Assembly: GCF_046197865.1 (NCBI RefSeq)
Contig: NZ_CP166990.1
Location: 1,054,001-1,118,000 of the forward strand
From: JAHKLT01 sp046197865
GTDB taxonomy: Archaea > Methanobacteriota > Methanobacteria > Methanobacteriales > Methanobacteriaceae
DNA: 64,000 nucleotides
Reading direction: 5' to 3'
Both the position numbers and the translations under genes were made by a program. The notes under the pieces were generated by a model, which searched no databases, was not told the DNA's origin, and was given only the letters and a program-made list of their open reading frames with translations. Shown here one piece after another: positions 46,463 to 53,445 of the stretch (position 1 is the stretch's first letter; every line of letters starts with the position of its first letter).

Positions 46463-47161
46463 TTATTTTTTAGTTTTGTATTTTATACCTTGCATAACAT
46501 TCATAGCTTGAAGACCAAACTTAGCAGTACCTATAACACTTTTAGGAACAATGTCTGGAGCCCCTTTTCTAACAGTATTAACAATATCATTATGTTCATT
46601 GTCAAGATAAGGATCTACAAATTCAGATGAGTCAGCTTTTTTAGGTTCTTCTTTTTTAGGCTCTTCCTTCTTAGGTTTAACTTCTTTTTTAGCTTTAGAA
46701 CTTTTAGGTTTAATTTCCCTAACTTTACTTTCTTTAGATTTTTCAACTTTAGCTTTAAAATCATCTTCTTTTTTAGCTTTAGATGAAGTCTTAGGCTTAG
46801 ATTCTACTTTTTTACTTTCCTTTTTAGGCTTAGAAGAAGATGTCTTAGCTTTAGATTCTACTTTTTTACTTTCCTTTTTAGGCTTAGAATCAGAAGTTTT
46901 AGGTTTAGTTTCTTTTTTATCTTTAGAATCAGAAGTTTTAGGTTTAGTTTCTTTTTTATCTTTAGAATCAGAAGTTTTAGGTTTAGAACTTTCAGTTTTC
47001 TCTTTTACTTCGTCTTTTTTAAATTTAGTGATTCCTTCAGTTTTCATTTCAGTAACTGAAATAGATGTTTTAGTCTCTACTTTTTTATCACTGTTATCAT
47101 CATCATTAGAATCATCTCCAAATCCTAATATTTTTTTTAATTGATTTATTAAATTTGCCAT
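46463..47161 (-). CDS. Lysine-rich low-complexity repeat protein
   Basis: A 232-residue protein starting MANLINQLKKILGF (AGAGGG upstream of ATG 47161). Residues about 20-60 are acidic. Residues about 60-165 are tandem repeats of two types: three copies of a 13-residue unit (KPKTSDSKDKKET) and two of an 18-residue unit (KPKKESKKVESK plus six). The C-terminal 60 residues are a conserved-looking non-repetitive domain with YLDNEHNDIVNTV and GTAKFGLQAMNVM. The body would be disordered and strongly basic, possibly binding nucleic acid or polyanionic surfaces. No signal peptide. Not recognised. Confidence 0.75.
   Translation of the reverse strand: MANLINQLKKILGFGDDSNDDDNSDKKVETKTSISVTEMKTEGITKFKKDEVKEKTESSKPKTSDSKDKKETKPKTSDSKDKKETKPKTSDSKPKKESKKVESKAKTSSSKPKKESKKVESKPKTSSKAKKEDDFKAKVEKSKESKVREIKPKSSKAKKEVKPKKEEPKKEEPKKADSSEFVDPYLDNEHNDIVNTVRKGAPDIVPKSVIGTAKFGLQAMNVMQGIKYKTKK
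46886..46985 (-). repeat. 39-base tandem repeat within the lysine-rich gene
   Basis: The unit beginning AGAATCAGAAGTTTTAGG starts at 46886, 46925 and 46964, exactly 39 bases apart, encoding the 13-residue lysine-rich repeats. Such a perfect array is prone to copy-number change between strains. Confidence 0.85.
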
Positions 47162-47430
47162 TTTCAACCCTCTATAACATATGTTATATTATTTCTATAT
47201 TTTTTTAAATAAATAAAGCTTTTGTATTAGTTCTATAAAAAACTTAAAAATAAATCAATTGATAGAAATTTTTTAAAAAAAATATTTTAATTATTCACAT
47301 TACAAGATAAAATCTGAATTTAAAATTTAATTTAAAAAAAAAGCAAAACAAAAATTTAAATACTTTAAAATTTATAAAATCATTAGATAAGAAATTATAT
47401 AAAAATTTCATAATAAAATAAGTGATATAA

Positions 47431-47610
47431 ATGGCTATGACTGGAACAATGATATTTTCACACATTATCCCTGTACTTCTTGGTTTCTCAGGAGTATTTT
47501 TAATAAGTACTGGAATAATGGACGATAAAAAAGAATTATTAGTTATTGGAATTATTTTATTTATAACAGCTTGTGTTTCACCATTTATCATCTTAAGAAC
47601 AATAGTATAA
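47431..47610 (+). CDS. Small two-helix membrane protein
   Basis: A 59-residue ORF starting MAMTGTMIFSHIIPVLLGFS, with a second helix VIGIILFITACVSPFIIL and the charged turn MDDKKE between. AGTGAT lies 6 bases before ATG 47431. Codon use and the two clean membrane segments favour this over the 98-residue opposite-strand frame. It converges on the next gene with 8 bases between stops. It resembles short conserved methanogen membrane proteins; no function known. Confidence 0.72.
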   Translation: MAMTGTMIFSHIIPVLLGFSGVFLISTGIMDDKKELLVIGIILFITACVSPFIILRTIV

Positions 47611-47618
47611 TAGCTTTT

Positions 47619-48026
47619 TTATATAAAATGATATGCTACTATTTCAAAATCTTCTAATTTTTTTGATGCTGTATTAATAACATCTATAAACTTAATTAAT
47701 ACACTATCTTCGTCTTTATAAATTACTTTTGCTTTTTGATTAATAAAATAATTTAAGTCAATTTTTTCAATTTCAAAAATATCATCTTTATTAGATTCTT
47801 TTAATTGTTGATATGTAATAACTAAATAGTCACTAGCTATTATTTCTTCTTCATCATTAAATTCTTCAAAAGTTAAAGTAAATGCTTCTTGATCTCGATT
47901 AATATTATTAAAATTCTTTTCATATCCTGGAATTAATCTTTTTAAACATTGCTCAAATGATTCATTCTCATTTCTAATTAAATTAATTTTATCTATAAAA
48001 TCATCTGATATTTCTATATTAGCCAT
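47619..48026 (-). CDS. Hypothetical protein
   Basis: A 135-residue acidic protein. The first 45 residues (ISDDFIDKINLIRNENESFEQCLKRLI) resemble the ribbon-helix-helix-like start of small antitoxin-type proteins. The rest is a beta-rich part with ASDYLVITYQQLKES and KAKVIYKDEDSVLIKFIDV. AGGTGATAT precedes ATG 48026. It lies 6 bases downstream of the HisA-like gene, so the two are probably co-transcribed. Not recognised. Confidence 0.72.
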   Translation of the reverse strand: MANIEISDDFIDKINLIRNENESFEQCLKRLIPGYEKNFNNINRDQEAFTLTFEEFNDEEEIIASDYLVITYQQLKESNKDDIFEIEKIDLNYFINQKAKVIYKDEDSVLIKFIDVINTASKKLEDFEIVAYHFI

Positions 48027-48032
48027 TTTATA

Positions 48033-48719
48033 TCACCTTAATGTAATTTCTCCACTATGAAGTGAAGTTCCAATTAATACTTTTTTAATACCTTTAGATT
48101 CTAAATCATCTAATTCATCTGCTGTGATTCCTCCACCTAAAATTAATTTATCTTTAAATTCAGTAAAATTATTTAATAATTCTTTATTGAATTTATTTTG
48201 AGTTCCTACATTAGATATATCAAGTAAGATTATTTCATTAGGATTTAAATCATTTAATACATCTTTAAACTCATCAATTGACATGTCTAAATTTTTAGAA
48301 AATATTTTATTATCTTTAATATCAACACTAATTACAATTCTCTCTTTTGGAAAAGTATTAAAAATCTTATAAAGATCTTCTAAAGATTCTAGTGTTTCTG
48401 TTGGAATAATTATTTTATATGCAAAATCTAGGAAAAACTTAAATGATTCGTAATTTTTAACTCCTGCATCTAATATAACTTTGTTATTTTGACTAATCAT
48501 TTTAATTAAGTTTATGTTATGGCCATCTTTTTCAAGTAAGTCTAAATCAGCTATATAAATTTCATCTGCACCATTTAATTTTAGAGAATTAGCTATCATA
48601 AGTGGATTTTCTCCTTGACCATAAATAGAATTAAGTATTTGATATGTATCTCTTAGTCCAGATTTACCACTAACTGCCATTGAATCTTTTAAATCTAATA
48701 CAGGTATAATTTCAATCAT
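48033..48719 (-). CDS. HisA/HisF-related TIM-barrel protein
   Basis: A 228-residue (beta/alpha)8 protein related to HisA. It has PVLDLKDSMAVSG (Asp8 in the acid/base position), VILDAGV, VISVDIKD (second Asp), and phosphate-binding loops GGGIT and IGTSLHSG. It differs from true HisA in the substrate loop (GLRDTYQILNSIYGQGENP). In methanogens this 'hisAF-related' family exists beside HisA and HisF and its reaction is not established. It lies 10 bases downstream of the potassium channel gene. Confidence 0.85.
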   Translation of the reverse strand: MIEIIPVLDLKDSMAVSGKSGLRDTYQILNSIYGQGENPLMIANSLKLNGADEIYIADLDLLEKDGHNINLIKMISQNNKVILDAGVKNYESFKFFLDFAYKIIIPTETLESLEDLYKIFNTFPKERIVISVDIKDNKIFSKNLDMSIDEFKDVLNDLNPNEIILLDISNVGTQNKFNKELLNNFTEFKDKLILGGGITADELDDLESKGIKKVLIGTSLHSGEITLR

Positions 48720-48729
48720 AGTAACACAA

Positions 48730-49518
48730 TTATTTTTTATTATTTAATTCATCTATTGAATCTTTTAATAGTTTAAGTTCTTCTTTAATATTATTTTGAT
48801 TTTCTAAAATCTTCTCATATAAAACTTTCTTACTTTCTTTTTCTTTATTATAATTTTCAATAAAAGTACTTGAAGCAGATGCAGTTAAAAATGATGCAAA
48901 ACCAATACCTGAAATCATTAAAAATGATCCAATTAATCTACCATAATCTGTTATTGGTACAACATCACCATAACCAGTTGATGTAACAGAAGCTAAGCTA
49001 AACCAAATAGCATCATCAAAATAGTTTACTGTTGGATTAATATTTCCTTCAACAATAAAAAAAGTTAGAGAAGAGAAAATAAAAATAGCTATTATTGTTA
49101 TAATCCCATAATTTAAATTATTTTTTTGAGTAAAATCAATAAATTTAGAACCTAAAAATTTTAAACTGATTATTAATGCGATTAAATGAATAAAATGTAT
49201 TATATAAATAAATATTGATTCTTGAAAATCAAATACTTTAATTAAAAGCACATCATAAGGTAGAAGTAAAAGTAAAAAAATTAAAAAGTATTTCTCTTCA
49301 TGTATATTTGATTTTTTTAAAATAAAGCTATTTAATATAATAAATATTATAACAATTGTAGATATAAAAAAGTCTAAATTTAAGAAATTTGTTAAAGTAC
49401 TATCTCGAACTGGGAAAATACTAATTAATATTAAACCAATTACATCAAAGATAATGAATAATACAATAAGTGTTAAAGCAAACTGGATTAAATTACTTTC
49501 TCTAATTTTATTTATTAT
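48730..49518 (-). CDS. Six-helix potassium channel, N-terminus extended to a non-ATG start
   Basis: The selectivity filter TSTGYGD (bases 48961-48984) and pore helix DDAIWFSLASV, with helices S5 and S6 around it and a short coiled-coil tail, identify a potassium channel. Starting at GTG 49251 would cut through helix S3. The frame is open upstream to 49546, and the extra residues form clean helices (LIQFALTLIVLFIIFDVIGL, LDFFISTIVIIFIILNSFIL). AAAAGGAG (49527-49534) lies 8 bases before ATA 49518, and no ATG, GTG or TTG is in frame at this distance. The start codon is therefore probably ATA. The predicted S4 lacks the arginine series, so voltage sensing is unlikely. Confidence 0.82.
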   Translation of the reverse strand: MINKIRESNLIQFALTLIVLFIIFDVIGLILISIFPVRDSTLTNFLNLDFFISTIVIIFIILNSFILKKSNIHEEKYFLIFLLLLLPYDVLLIKVFDFQESIFIYIIHFIHLIALIISLKFLGSKFIDFTQKNNLNYGIITIIAIFIFSSLTFFIVEGNINPTVNYFDDAIWFSLASVTSTGYGDVVPITDYGRLIGSFLMISGIGFASFLTASASSTFIENYNKEKESKKVLYEKILENQNNIKEELKLLKDSIDELNNKK

Positions 49519-49921
49519 ATAAACAACTCCTTTTAATATAATTGTTTAAATAATAGAATAAATAATTTTCTAAAAAATAGTAGTTAAGTTAAAGTTTAAT
49601 AATGTGTTTAGTCGAATATTAAGGAGGATATAAGGTTACCTATTAAACTTTAACTTATTTTAGATTATGCTAAGTGAATTAACATATATGGTTAATTTTT
49701 TAATAATTTATAGCTATAAATCATATATTTAATAAAATTTTAGGTGAAAAAAATTAATTTTTTTAAACTAATTTCTTTTCACAATTAATAGTTAAATTTT
49801 ATTATATATAAATGTTACTTTATAAAAATTAAAATTTCCTTGAAAAAATAAAATTCGATAAAAATGTTATTTAATTAATTATAAACCATTACAAGAAAAG
49901 TATCAAATTTATAAAAAAAAA
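49519..49921. other. Gene-free interval with a long perfect inverted repeat
   Basis: About 400 bases without a recognisable gene. The left part holds the promoter of the potassium channel and an inverted repeat (separate entry); 49690-49921 is AT-rich with no ORF or obvious structure. Confidence 0.5.
49585..49657 (+). ncRNA. 17-bp perfect inverted repeat with ribosome binding site in its loop
   Basis: TAAGTTAAAGTTTAATA (49585-49601) and its exact reverse complement (49641-49657) flank a 39-base loop. The loop contains the mini-ORF ATG TGT TTA GTC GAA TAT TAA (MCLVEY) and then AAGGAGGATAT, a strong Shine-Dalgarno. As RNA this folds into a stable hairpin. It could be a small RNA, an element that regulates translation, or a miniature mobile element; nothing in the sequence decides. 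Confidence 0.5.
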
Positions 49922-50464
49922 TTATGCATTAGCTAAATCAAATGATCTATTATAATTAGGTAAATTCATATCATTGGTTATTAATGGAGTTAATTCAAAA
50001 GATTCTTTTTTATTATGAAAATTAAACTCAAATAAACCATTAATTCCAATAATTTTTTCATTAATGAATAAATGCATATGGAACCTTAGTAAATTTTTCA
50101 TTTGAACTTTTTTAATTCCAAAAACCTCAGAAGCATTTAATATTCGTATAGAAACTGGAACACCATATTCATTAAAATCTAAAAAAATATTTTCATCGAT
50201 TTTTAAATTGAAATCTATTTCATATTTTTCATTACTTATTTTAAAAACATCATTTTTATAATCGTGATTATGTGTTTGAAATGATTTTCTAGGATATGCT
50301 TCTTTTAAATATTTTTCAAAACCTTCAGCATCAGATTTAGCTTTTGATTTAATAAATTTATCCATTTCATCTGGATTATTTTCAAGAAATTCTTGTTTTT
50401 CCCTTAATGATTTATTAATTTTTTTAATTCTTTCATCAGAAAACACTTTTTCCATTTCTGTCAT
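49922..50464 (-). CDS. DUF2283-like domain protein
   Basis: A 180-residue protein; start MTEMEKVFSDERIKK at 50464, with GTGATT just before. The N-terminal 60 residues are helical and charged (SLREKQEFLENNPDEMDKF). Residues about 75-120 (YEIDFNLKIDENIFLDFNEYG followed by VPVSIRILNASEVFGI, in part) match the DUF2283 strand pattern. The C-terminal part repeats a similar beta-rich layout. DUF2283 proteins are small and uncharacterised, often near regulators or toxins. It stands alone between intergenic gaps. Confidence 0.72.
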   Translation of the reverse strand: MTEMEKVFSDERIKKINKSLREKQEFLENNPDEMDKFIKSKAKSDAEGFEKYLKEAYPRKSFQTHNHDYKNDVFKISNEKYEIDFNLKIDENIFLDFNEYGVPVSIRILNASEVFGIKKVQMKNLLRFHMHLFINEKIIGINGLFEFNFHNKKESFELTPLITNDMNLPNYNRSFDLANA

Positions 50465-50670
50465 TTTAATCACTATTATTAATAAGTTTTAATATTATAT
50501 TAAATCTTTTTATTTATAAATCTAAGGTTTTATAAATCTTTATTAAGTAATTATTCGATTTTTAAAACAATTTTCCAATAATAACTAAATTATATAAAAT
50601 GAGATGATAAATATTAGAAAGTATCTAATATTTACTTTAAGTTTGAAGCATATTTAAGAGGGGAAAATTT

Positions 50671-50766
50671 ATGCTGAGCAATTATATTACAAACTTCAAA
50701 CAATTTAATATTAGTAATCAATATATAAATACTTTTCTAGTAAAAAGTATTACTTATATAATATAA
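50671..50766 (+). CDS. Possible 31-residue peptide
   Basis: GAGGGGAAAATTT precedes ATG 50671, giving a very good ribosome binding site. The ORF starts MLSNYITNFKQFNISNQY and ends in a hydrophobic Ile/Tyr tail. It sits in a 340-base gap between two minus-strand genes. Its strong initiation context is the only support; no family is known. Confidence 0.4.
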   Translation: MLSNYITNFKQFNISNQYINTFLVKSITYII

Positions 50767-50805
50767 AAAAATAAAAAAGTACTACTTAGGAAAAATAAAA
50801 AAAAG

Positions 50806-51090
50806 TTATTCTTTATAATTATCTTCAATAAAAGAATCTAAATCATCATAAGATTTATCAATAGCTAATTCTAACTTATCAGAATCAACATCAGATAATA
50901 AATCTAAATCCATATTAAAATCCAAATCAACATCAAGTTGATTATCATCATAATTTAAAATAATATCTAAAGTAAGATCATTTATTTCTTTAGAGTTGAT
51001 TTTATTAAATAAATGATTATCAATAGAAGATAGGAAATACTCAGAGATGGTATTTAAATCTTCTTTTGATAATGTTTTTAATTTTGACAT
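50806..51090 (-). CDS. DUF3194 family protein
   Basis: A 94-residue highly acidic protein (LDVDLDFNMDLDLLSDVDSD). In archaea the DUF3194 gene regularly follows prefoldin beta, as here (15 bases downstream of pfdB), and that position is much of the support. Its role is unknown; it could assist the prefoldin or KEOPS products encoded in the same operon. Confidence 0.8.
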   Translation of the reverse strand: MSKLKTLSKEDLNTISEYFLSSIDNHLFNKINSKEINDLTLDIILNYDDNQLDVDLDFNMDLDLLSDVDSDKLELAIDKSYDDLDSFIEDNYKE

Positions 51091-51105
51091 ATTAAAATAA
51101 GTTAA

Positions 51106-51471
51106 TTATTCTTCATCTTCGTCTTTTGAAAGAGTACCTTGCATAGCATTTTGAATATTGGTTTGCATTTCTTCAAGTTTTTTCATTACTCTTTCTTCTT
51201 GGCGAGCCATAGTTTGTTCTCTAAGTTCAAGAGTTTCTAAAGTTTCTTTCATTTCATCAAAAACTTCATCTCTATCTACTTTAATAAGTAAACTACCAGC
51301 ACTTTTGAAGACTTCACTATTAGAATCAGTTTTTTCAAGTTCTTCAATAGATTTTTTAGTTTCTTGAATTTGAACATCTACATTTTGTTTTTGAACAGTT
51401 ACAGCTTGAGCTTGCTGTTGTAATTGTTGAAATTGATTTAATTGATGTTGTATATTTTCTGGAATTTCCAT
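51106..51471 (-). CDS. pfdB: Prefoldin beta subunit
   Basis: A 121-residue protein of two long helices joined by a beta hairpin: first helix ENIQHQLNQFQQLQQQAQAV, a hairpin with VFKSAGSLLIKVDRDEVFDEM, and second helix LELREQTMARQEERVMKKL. Prefoldin captures unfolded proteins and passes them to the group II chaperonin. AGGTGAT precedes the ATG. It belongs to the ribosomal/transcription operon that runs from rpl37ae to DUF3194. Confidence 0.96.
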   Translation of the reverse strand: MEIPENIQHQLNQFQQLQQQAQAVTVQKQNVDVQIQETKKSIEELEKTDSNSEVFKSAGSLLIKVDRDEVFDEMKETLETLELREQTMARQEERVMKKLEEMQTNIQNAMQGTLSKDEDEE

Positions 51472-51529
51472 TTTATCACCTTAATTTATTATAATATAAT
51501 ATGTATTTTAAAATATTTAAAAATTTTGA

Positions 51530-51787
51530 TTATTTAATTAATTTATTTATTTCTAAAGATAAATTTATCCATTTAATAGCTGAATTTATTGAAGCTCTAA
51601 AAGATGTTGAATCATTAGCATGAATATTAATAATAATTTTTTTACCATTAAGTTCAATATCCATAGATGATCTGTAATCAGGAGCAGTATTTATCTCAAG
51701 TGATACAGAATCATAAACAACTTTTGCTTGATTTATATCATCCAAATCAATACAAATCTCACTATTAATAGTTTTTACACAATTCAT
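51530..51787 (-). CDS. pcc1: KEOPS complex subunit Pcc1
   Basis: An 85-residue protein with the Pcc1 pattern: strands VVYDSVSLEINTAPDYRSS and IIINIHANDSTSFRASINS followed by the helix AIKWINLSLEINKL. Pcc1 is the dimerisation subunit of KEOPS, which makes N6-threonylcarbamoyladenosine in tRNA. It starts directly at the stop of the Brix gene (no gap). Confidence 0.9.
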   Translation of the reverse strand: MNCVKTINSEICIDLDDINQAKVVYDSVSLEINTAPDYRSSMDIELNGKKIIINIHANDSTSFRASINSAIKWINLSLEINKLIK

Positions 51788-52279
51788 TTAATCATTGTAT
51801 AGTATTTTTTTAATAATAATTTGAAAATCAGTTAAATCTCCAAATTTATTATAGAAATTGATTTTACCAATTTTAAAATCTTCTGGATTATCATATGGTA
51901 AAATATGAATATAATTTTCTTTAATGTCTTGAGCAATACTAAAACCTAAAATATCATTTAATGGATTAAGTTCCTCAAAATCTGCCTTAATTTTTAAGTC
52001 TTTAGGATTAATATGTAATCTTGTATTAGATAAACTTGCAGAAATTAAAATAGCTATTATTATTTCGCCCTTCGATGTATAAAAAGTAATTTTACTAGGG
52101 TTACCTTTAATTTCATTTACAATAGCTATATAATCTTCATCTAATTCTAAAGCTTTTAGAAGAACTTCTCTCATATTACTTTTTCCACGGTTAATATAAT
52201 CAAAACCTGTGGAATGAGAAAAATTCTTACAGAATTTACGAGTTCTAGATGAAGGTTTTCTTGAAGTTGTGATAATCAT
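51788..52279 (-). CDS. Brix domain ribosome-biogenesis protein
   Basis: A 163-residue Brix domain protein; start MIITTSRKPSSRTRKF at 52279, the normal archaeal beginning. The longer TTG frame would overlap rpo12. SRKPSSRTRKFCKNF and INRGKSNMREVLLKAL are the characteristic segments. Homologues (Imp4/Mil-like) bind rRNA during ribosome assembly. It is 13 bases downstream of rpo12. Confidence 0.92.
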   Translation of the reverse strand: MIITTSRKPSSRTRKFCKNFSHSTGFDYINRGKSNMREVLLKALELDEDYIAIVNEIKGNPSKITFYTSKGEIIIAILISASLSNTRLHINPKDLKIKADFEELNPLNDILGFSIAQDIKENYIHILPYDNPEDFKIGKINFYNKFGDLTDFQIIIKKILYND

Positions 52280-52292
52280 ATAATCAATATAA

Positions 52293-52424
52293 TTATCTTG
52301 CTTTAACAATTCTAGTTACTTCTGGAACGTTTTTAAATAGAATTCTATATCTACACTTAGTACATTTATTTTCCATATAACTTTTGTGGTCTATTTCAGT
52401 TCCGCATTTAGGACATCTATACAA
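52293..52424 (-). CDS. rpo12: DNA-directed RNA polymerase subunit P (Rpo12)
   Basis: A 43-residue zinc-ribbon protein, MYRCPKCGTEI, with four cysteines as CPKC and CTKC, ending with the conserved RILFKNVPEVTRIVKAR. Start is TTG 52424, directly after the rpl37ae stop codon, indicating translational coupling. It is the archaeal counterpart of eukaryotic Rpb12, part of the RNA polymerase core. Short enough to be missed. Confidence 0.95.
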   Translation of the reverse strand: MYRCPKCGTEIDHKSYMENKCTKCRYRILFKNVPEVTRIVKAR

Positions 52425-52697
52425 TTAGTCCCCTCCAGCATTAGTATTTCTAATATTACGAGCAGCTGATTTAACCATAGGGGTTTCAGGAGTAAATGCT
52501 CCACCAGTGAAAACTACTCCACATTTTCTGCATTTCCAAATTCCTGCAGCTTCTCTTTTAACATAAGGTCTATCACATTTAGGACAAACATGTTTCTTTT
52601 TTAAGTTTTCTTCAATATGTTTAACTGATCTTTTAGCTTTTCTTCCGTATCTAGCACCGAATCTTCCTGTGATTCCTACTTTTTTTGTTCTTGCCAT
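52425..52697 (-). CDS. rpl37ae: 50S ribosomal protein L37Ae
   Basis: A 90-residue basic ribosomal protein: GITGRFGARYGRKAKRSVKH and a zinc finger CPKCDRPYVKREAAGIWKCRKC. GAGAGATAT precedes the ATG. It heads the operon with rpo12, brix, pcc1, pfdB and DUF3194, a gene order conserved in many archaea. Confidence 0.97.
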   Translation of the reverse strand: MARTKKVGITGRFGARYGRKAKRSVKHIEENLKKKHVCPKCDRPYVKREAAGIWKCRKCGVVFTGGAFTPETPMVKSAARNIRNTNAGGD

Positions 52698-53075
52698 TTA
52701 ATATCTCTCCAAAATAAATGTAATTAATAATAATTACAGTATAATATTAAAGTTAAAAAAACTCTATATAATCTAATATAATAATATATTTTTTTAAAGT
52801 ATTTAAATATAATGATTTTTTAATGTATAAAATAAGTTTTTGAATAAAATTAAGGTTTTATTATTTTTAAAGTTTTCATAAAATTTTTTAAAAACAATTT
52901 ATTTTACTGATTAAAAAGATGCTTGAAATTAGTAGTATAAATAATGTCATTGGATTTTTACAGTTTTTTCAATTGCATGTTTATAGTTAGTACAAAGTTT
53001 TAAATAATCTAAGTTATTTTTTATTGCAAATGAATTTTACAGGATTAATAAATTTTTTAAAGTTGGAAGGTTTAT
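52698..53075. other. AT-rich interval with a candidate promoter for the short-ORF units
   Basis: No gene is visible. The left end holds the rpl37ae promoter. On the plus strand GTATAAATAAT near 52938-52948 is a good TATA box that could drive the 27-residue ORF at 53076. Confidence 0.4.
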
Positions 53076-53159
53076 ATGAATCTAATAATCCTGATACTAA
53101 TTGATTTTTATCGAAATGTTACTGTAAATTTTATAAGCATCTTTTTATCAGTAAGATAA
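53076..53159 (+). CDS. Possible 27-residue hydrophobic peptide, unit 1
   Basis: TTGGAAGG lies 5 bases before ATG 53076. The peptide begins MNLIILILIDFYRNVTVN and ends FLSVR. It is mostly hydrophobic, like a single-helix membrane peptide. The stop codon lies within the left arm of the hairpin at 53154. The unit shares ribosome binding site context and hairpin with unit 2. Confidence 0.4.
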   Translation: MNLIILILIDFYRNVTVNFISIFLSVR

Positions 53160-53181
53160 TAGCTATTTCTAGCTATTATCT
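53154..53181 (+). terminator. 12-bp perfect hairpin after unit 1
   Basis: AGATAATAGCTA, loop TTTC, and the exact complement TAGCTATTATCT. The stop codon TAA of the unit 1 ORF is inside the left arm. This is a strong stem-loop, though the sequence after it is only moderately T-rich. Confidence 0.55.
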
Positions 53182-53209
53182 CATGTTTTAAAAGTTCTGT
53201 TTATGTGGT

Positions 53210-53272
53210 TGATATATAAAAACTTTTAAGGTAATAGATAGATAACATGATGTTATTTTAATCTATTTTACC
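53210..53272 (+). promoter_or_regulatory. TATA box and complex hairpin before unit 2
   Basis: GATATATAAAAAC near 53209-53221 is a good TATA box. It is followed at 53230-53272 by an inverted repeat with outer arms GGTAA/TTACC, middle TAGAT/ATCTA and inner ATAACA/TGTTAT around TGA. The GGGAGGT ribosome binding site of unit 2 starts at 53281, nine bases after it. Confidence 0.4.
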
Positions 53273-53299
53273 AGTTTAAAGGGAGGTTTATTAAAATAT

Positions 53300-53338
53300 A
53301 TGAAAAATATTTTAACAAAACTATTAATAAATAGATAA
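53300..53338 (+). CDS. Possible 12-residue peptide, unit 2
   Basis: The ORF MKNILTKLLINR starts at ATG 53300; GGGAGGT lies 12 bases upstream, a little far. Its stop lies in the left arm of the next hairpin, in the same AGATAATA context as unit 1. It may be a decayed or regulatory copy of unit 1. Confidence 0.25.
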   Translation: MKNILTKLLINR

Positions 53339-53360
53339 TAACCATAAAGGCTATTATCTA
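53332..53360 (+). terminator. Hairpin after unit 2
   Basis: TAGATAATA and TATTATCTA form a 9-bp stem with an internal CC/GG pairing in the loop. A T-rich stretch follows (TTATTATTTCCTTTTT). It resembles the hairpins at 53154 and 53407. Confidence 0.45.
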
Positions 53361-53406
53361 GTTATTATTTCCTTTTTACTTTCTATTTTTTAAAAAAATA
53401 AAAAGT

Positions 53407-53435
53407 AATATAATAACCATTACAGCTATTATATT
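53407..53435 (-). terminator. Hairpin after adhesin 4
   Basis: AATATAATA/TATTATATT, a 9-bp stem, followed on the minus strand by TTACTTTTTATTTTTTT. It starts 10 bases after the adhesin 4 stop and shares ATAATAACCAT and GCTATTAT text with the hairpin at 53332. Confidence 0.5.
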
Positions 53436-53445
53436 TATAGTTCAA

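Noticed and set aside
47295..47591. 98-residue minus-strand frame
   Set aside because: Overlaps the better-supported 59-residue plus-strand membrane protein with a ribosome binding site; the minus frame has low-complexity Phe/Lys ends.
49585..49657. Transposon or insertion sequence terminal repeats
   Set aside because: The 39-base interior encodes no transposase and no target-site duplication is seen; kept only as an RNA or miniature-element candidate.
52280..52309. Longer start for the Brix protein (TTG 52309)
   Set aside because: It would overlap rpo12 by 17 bases; the family begins at the equivalent of MIITTSRKPS.
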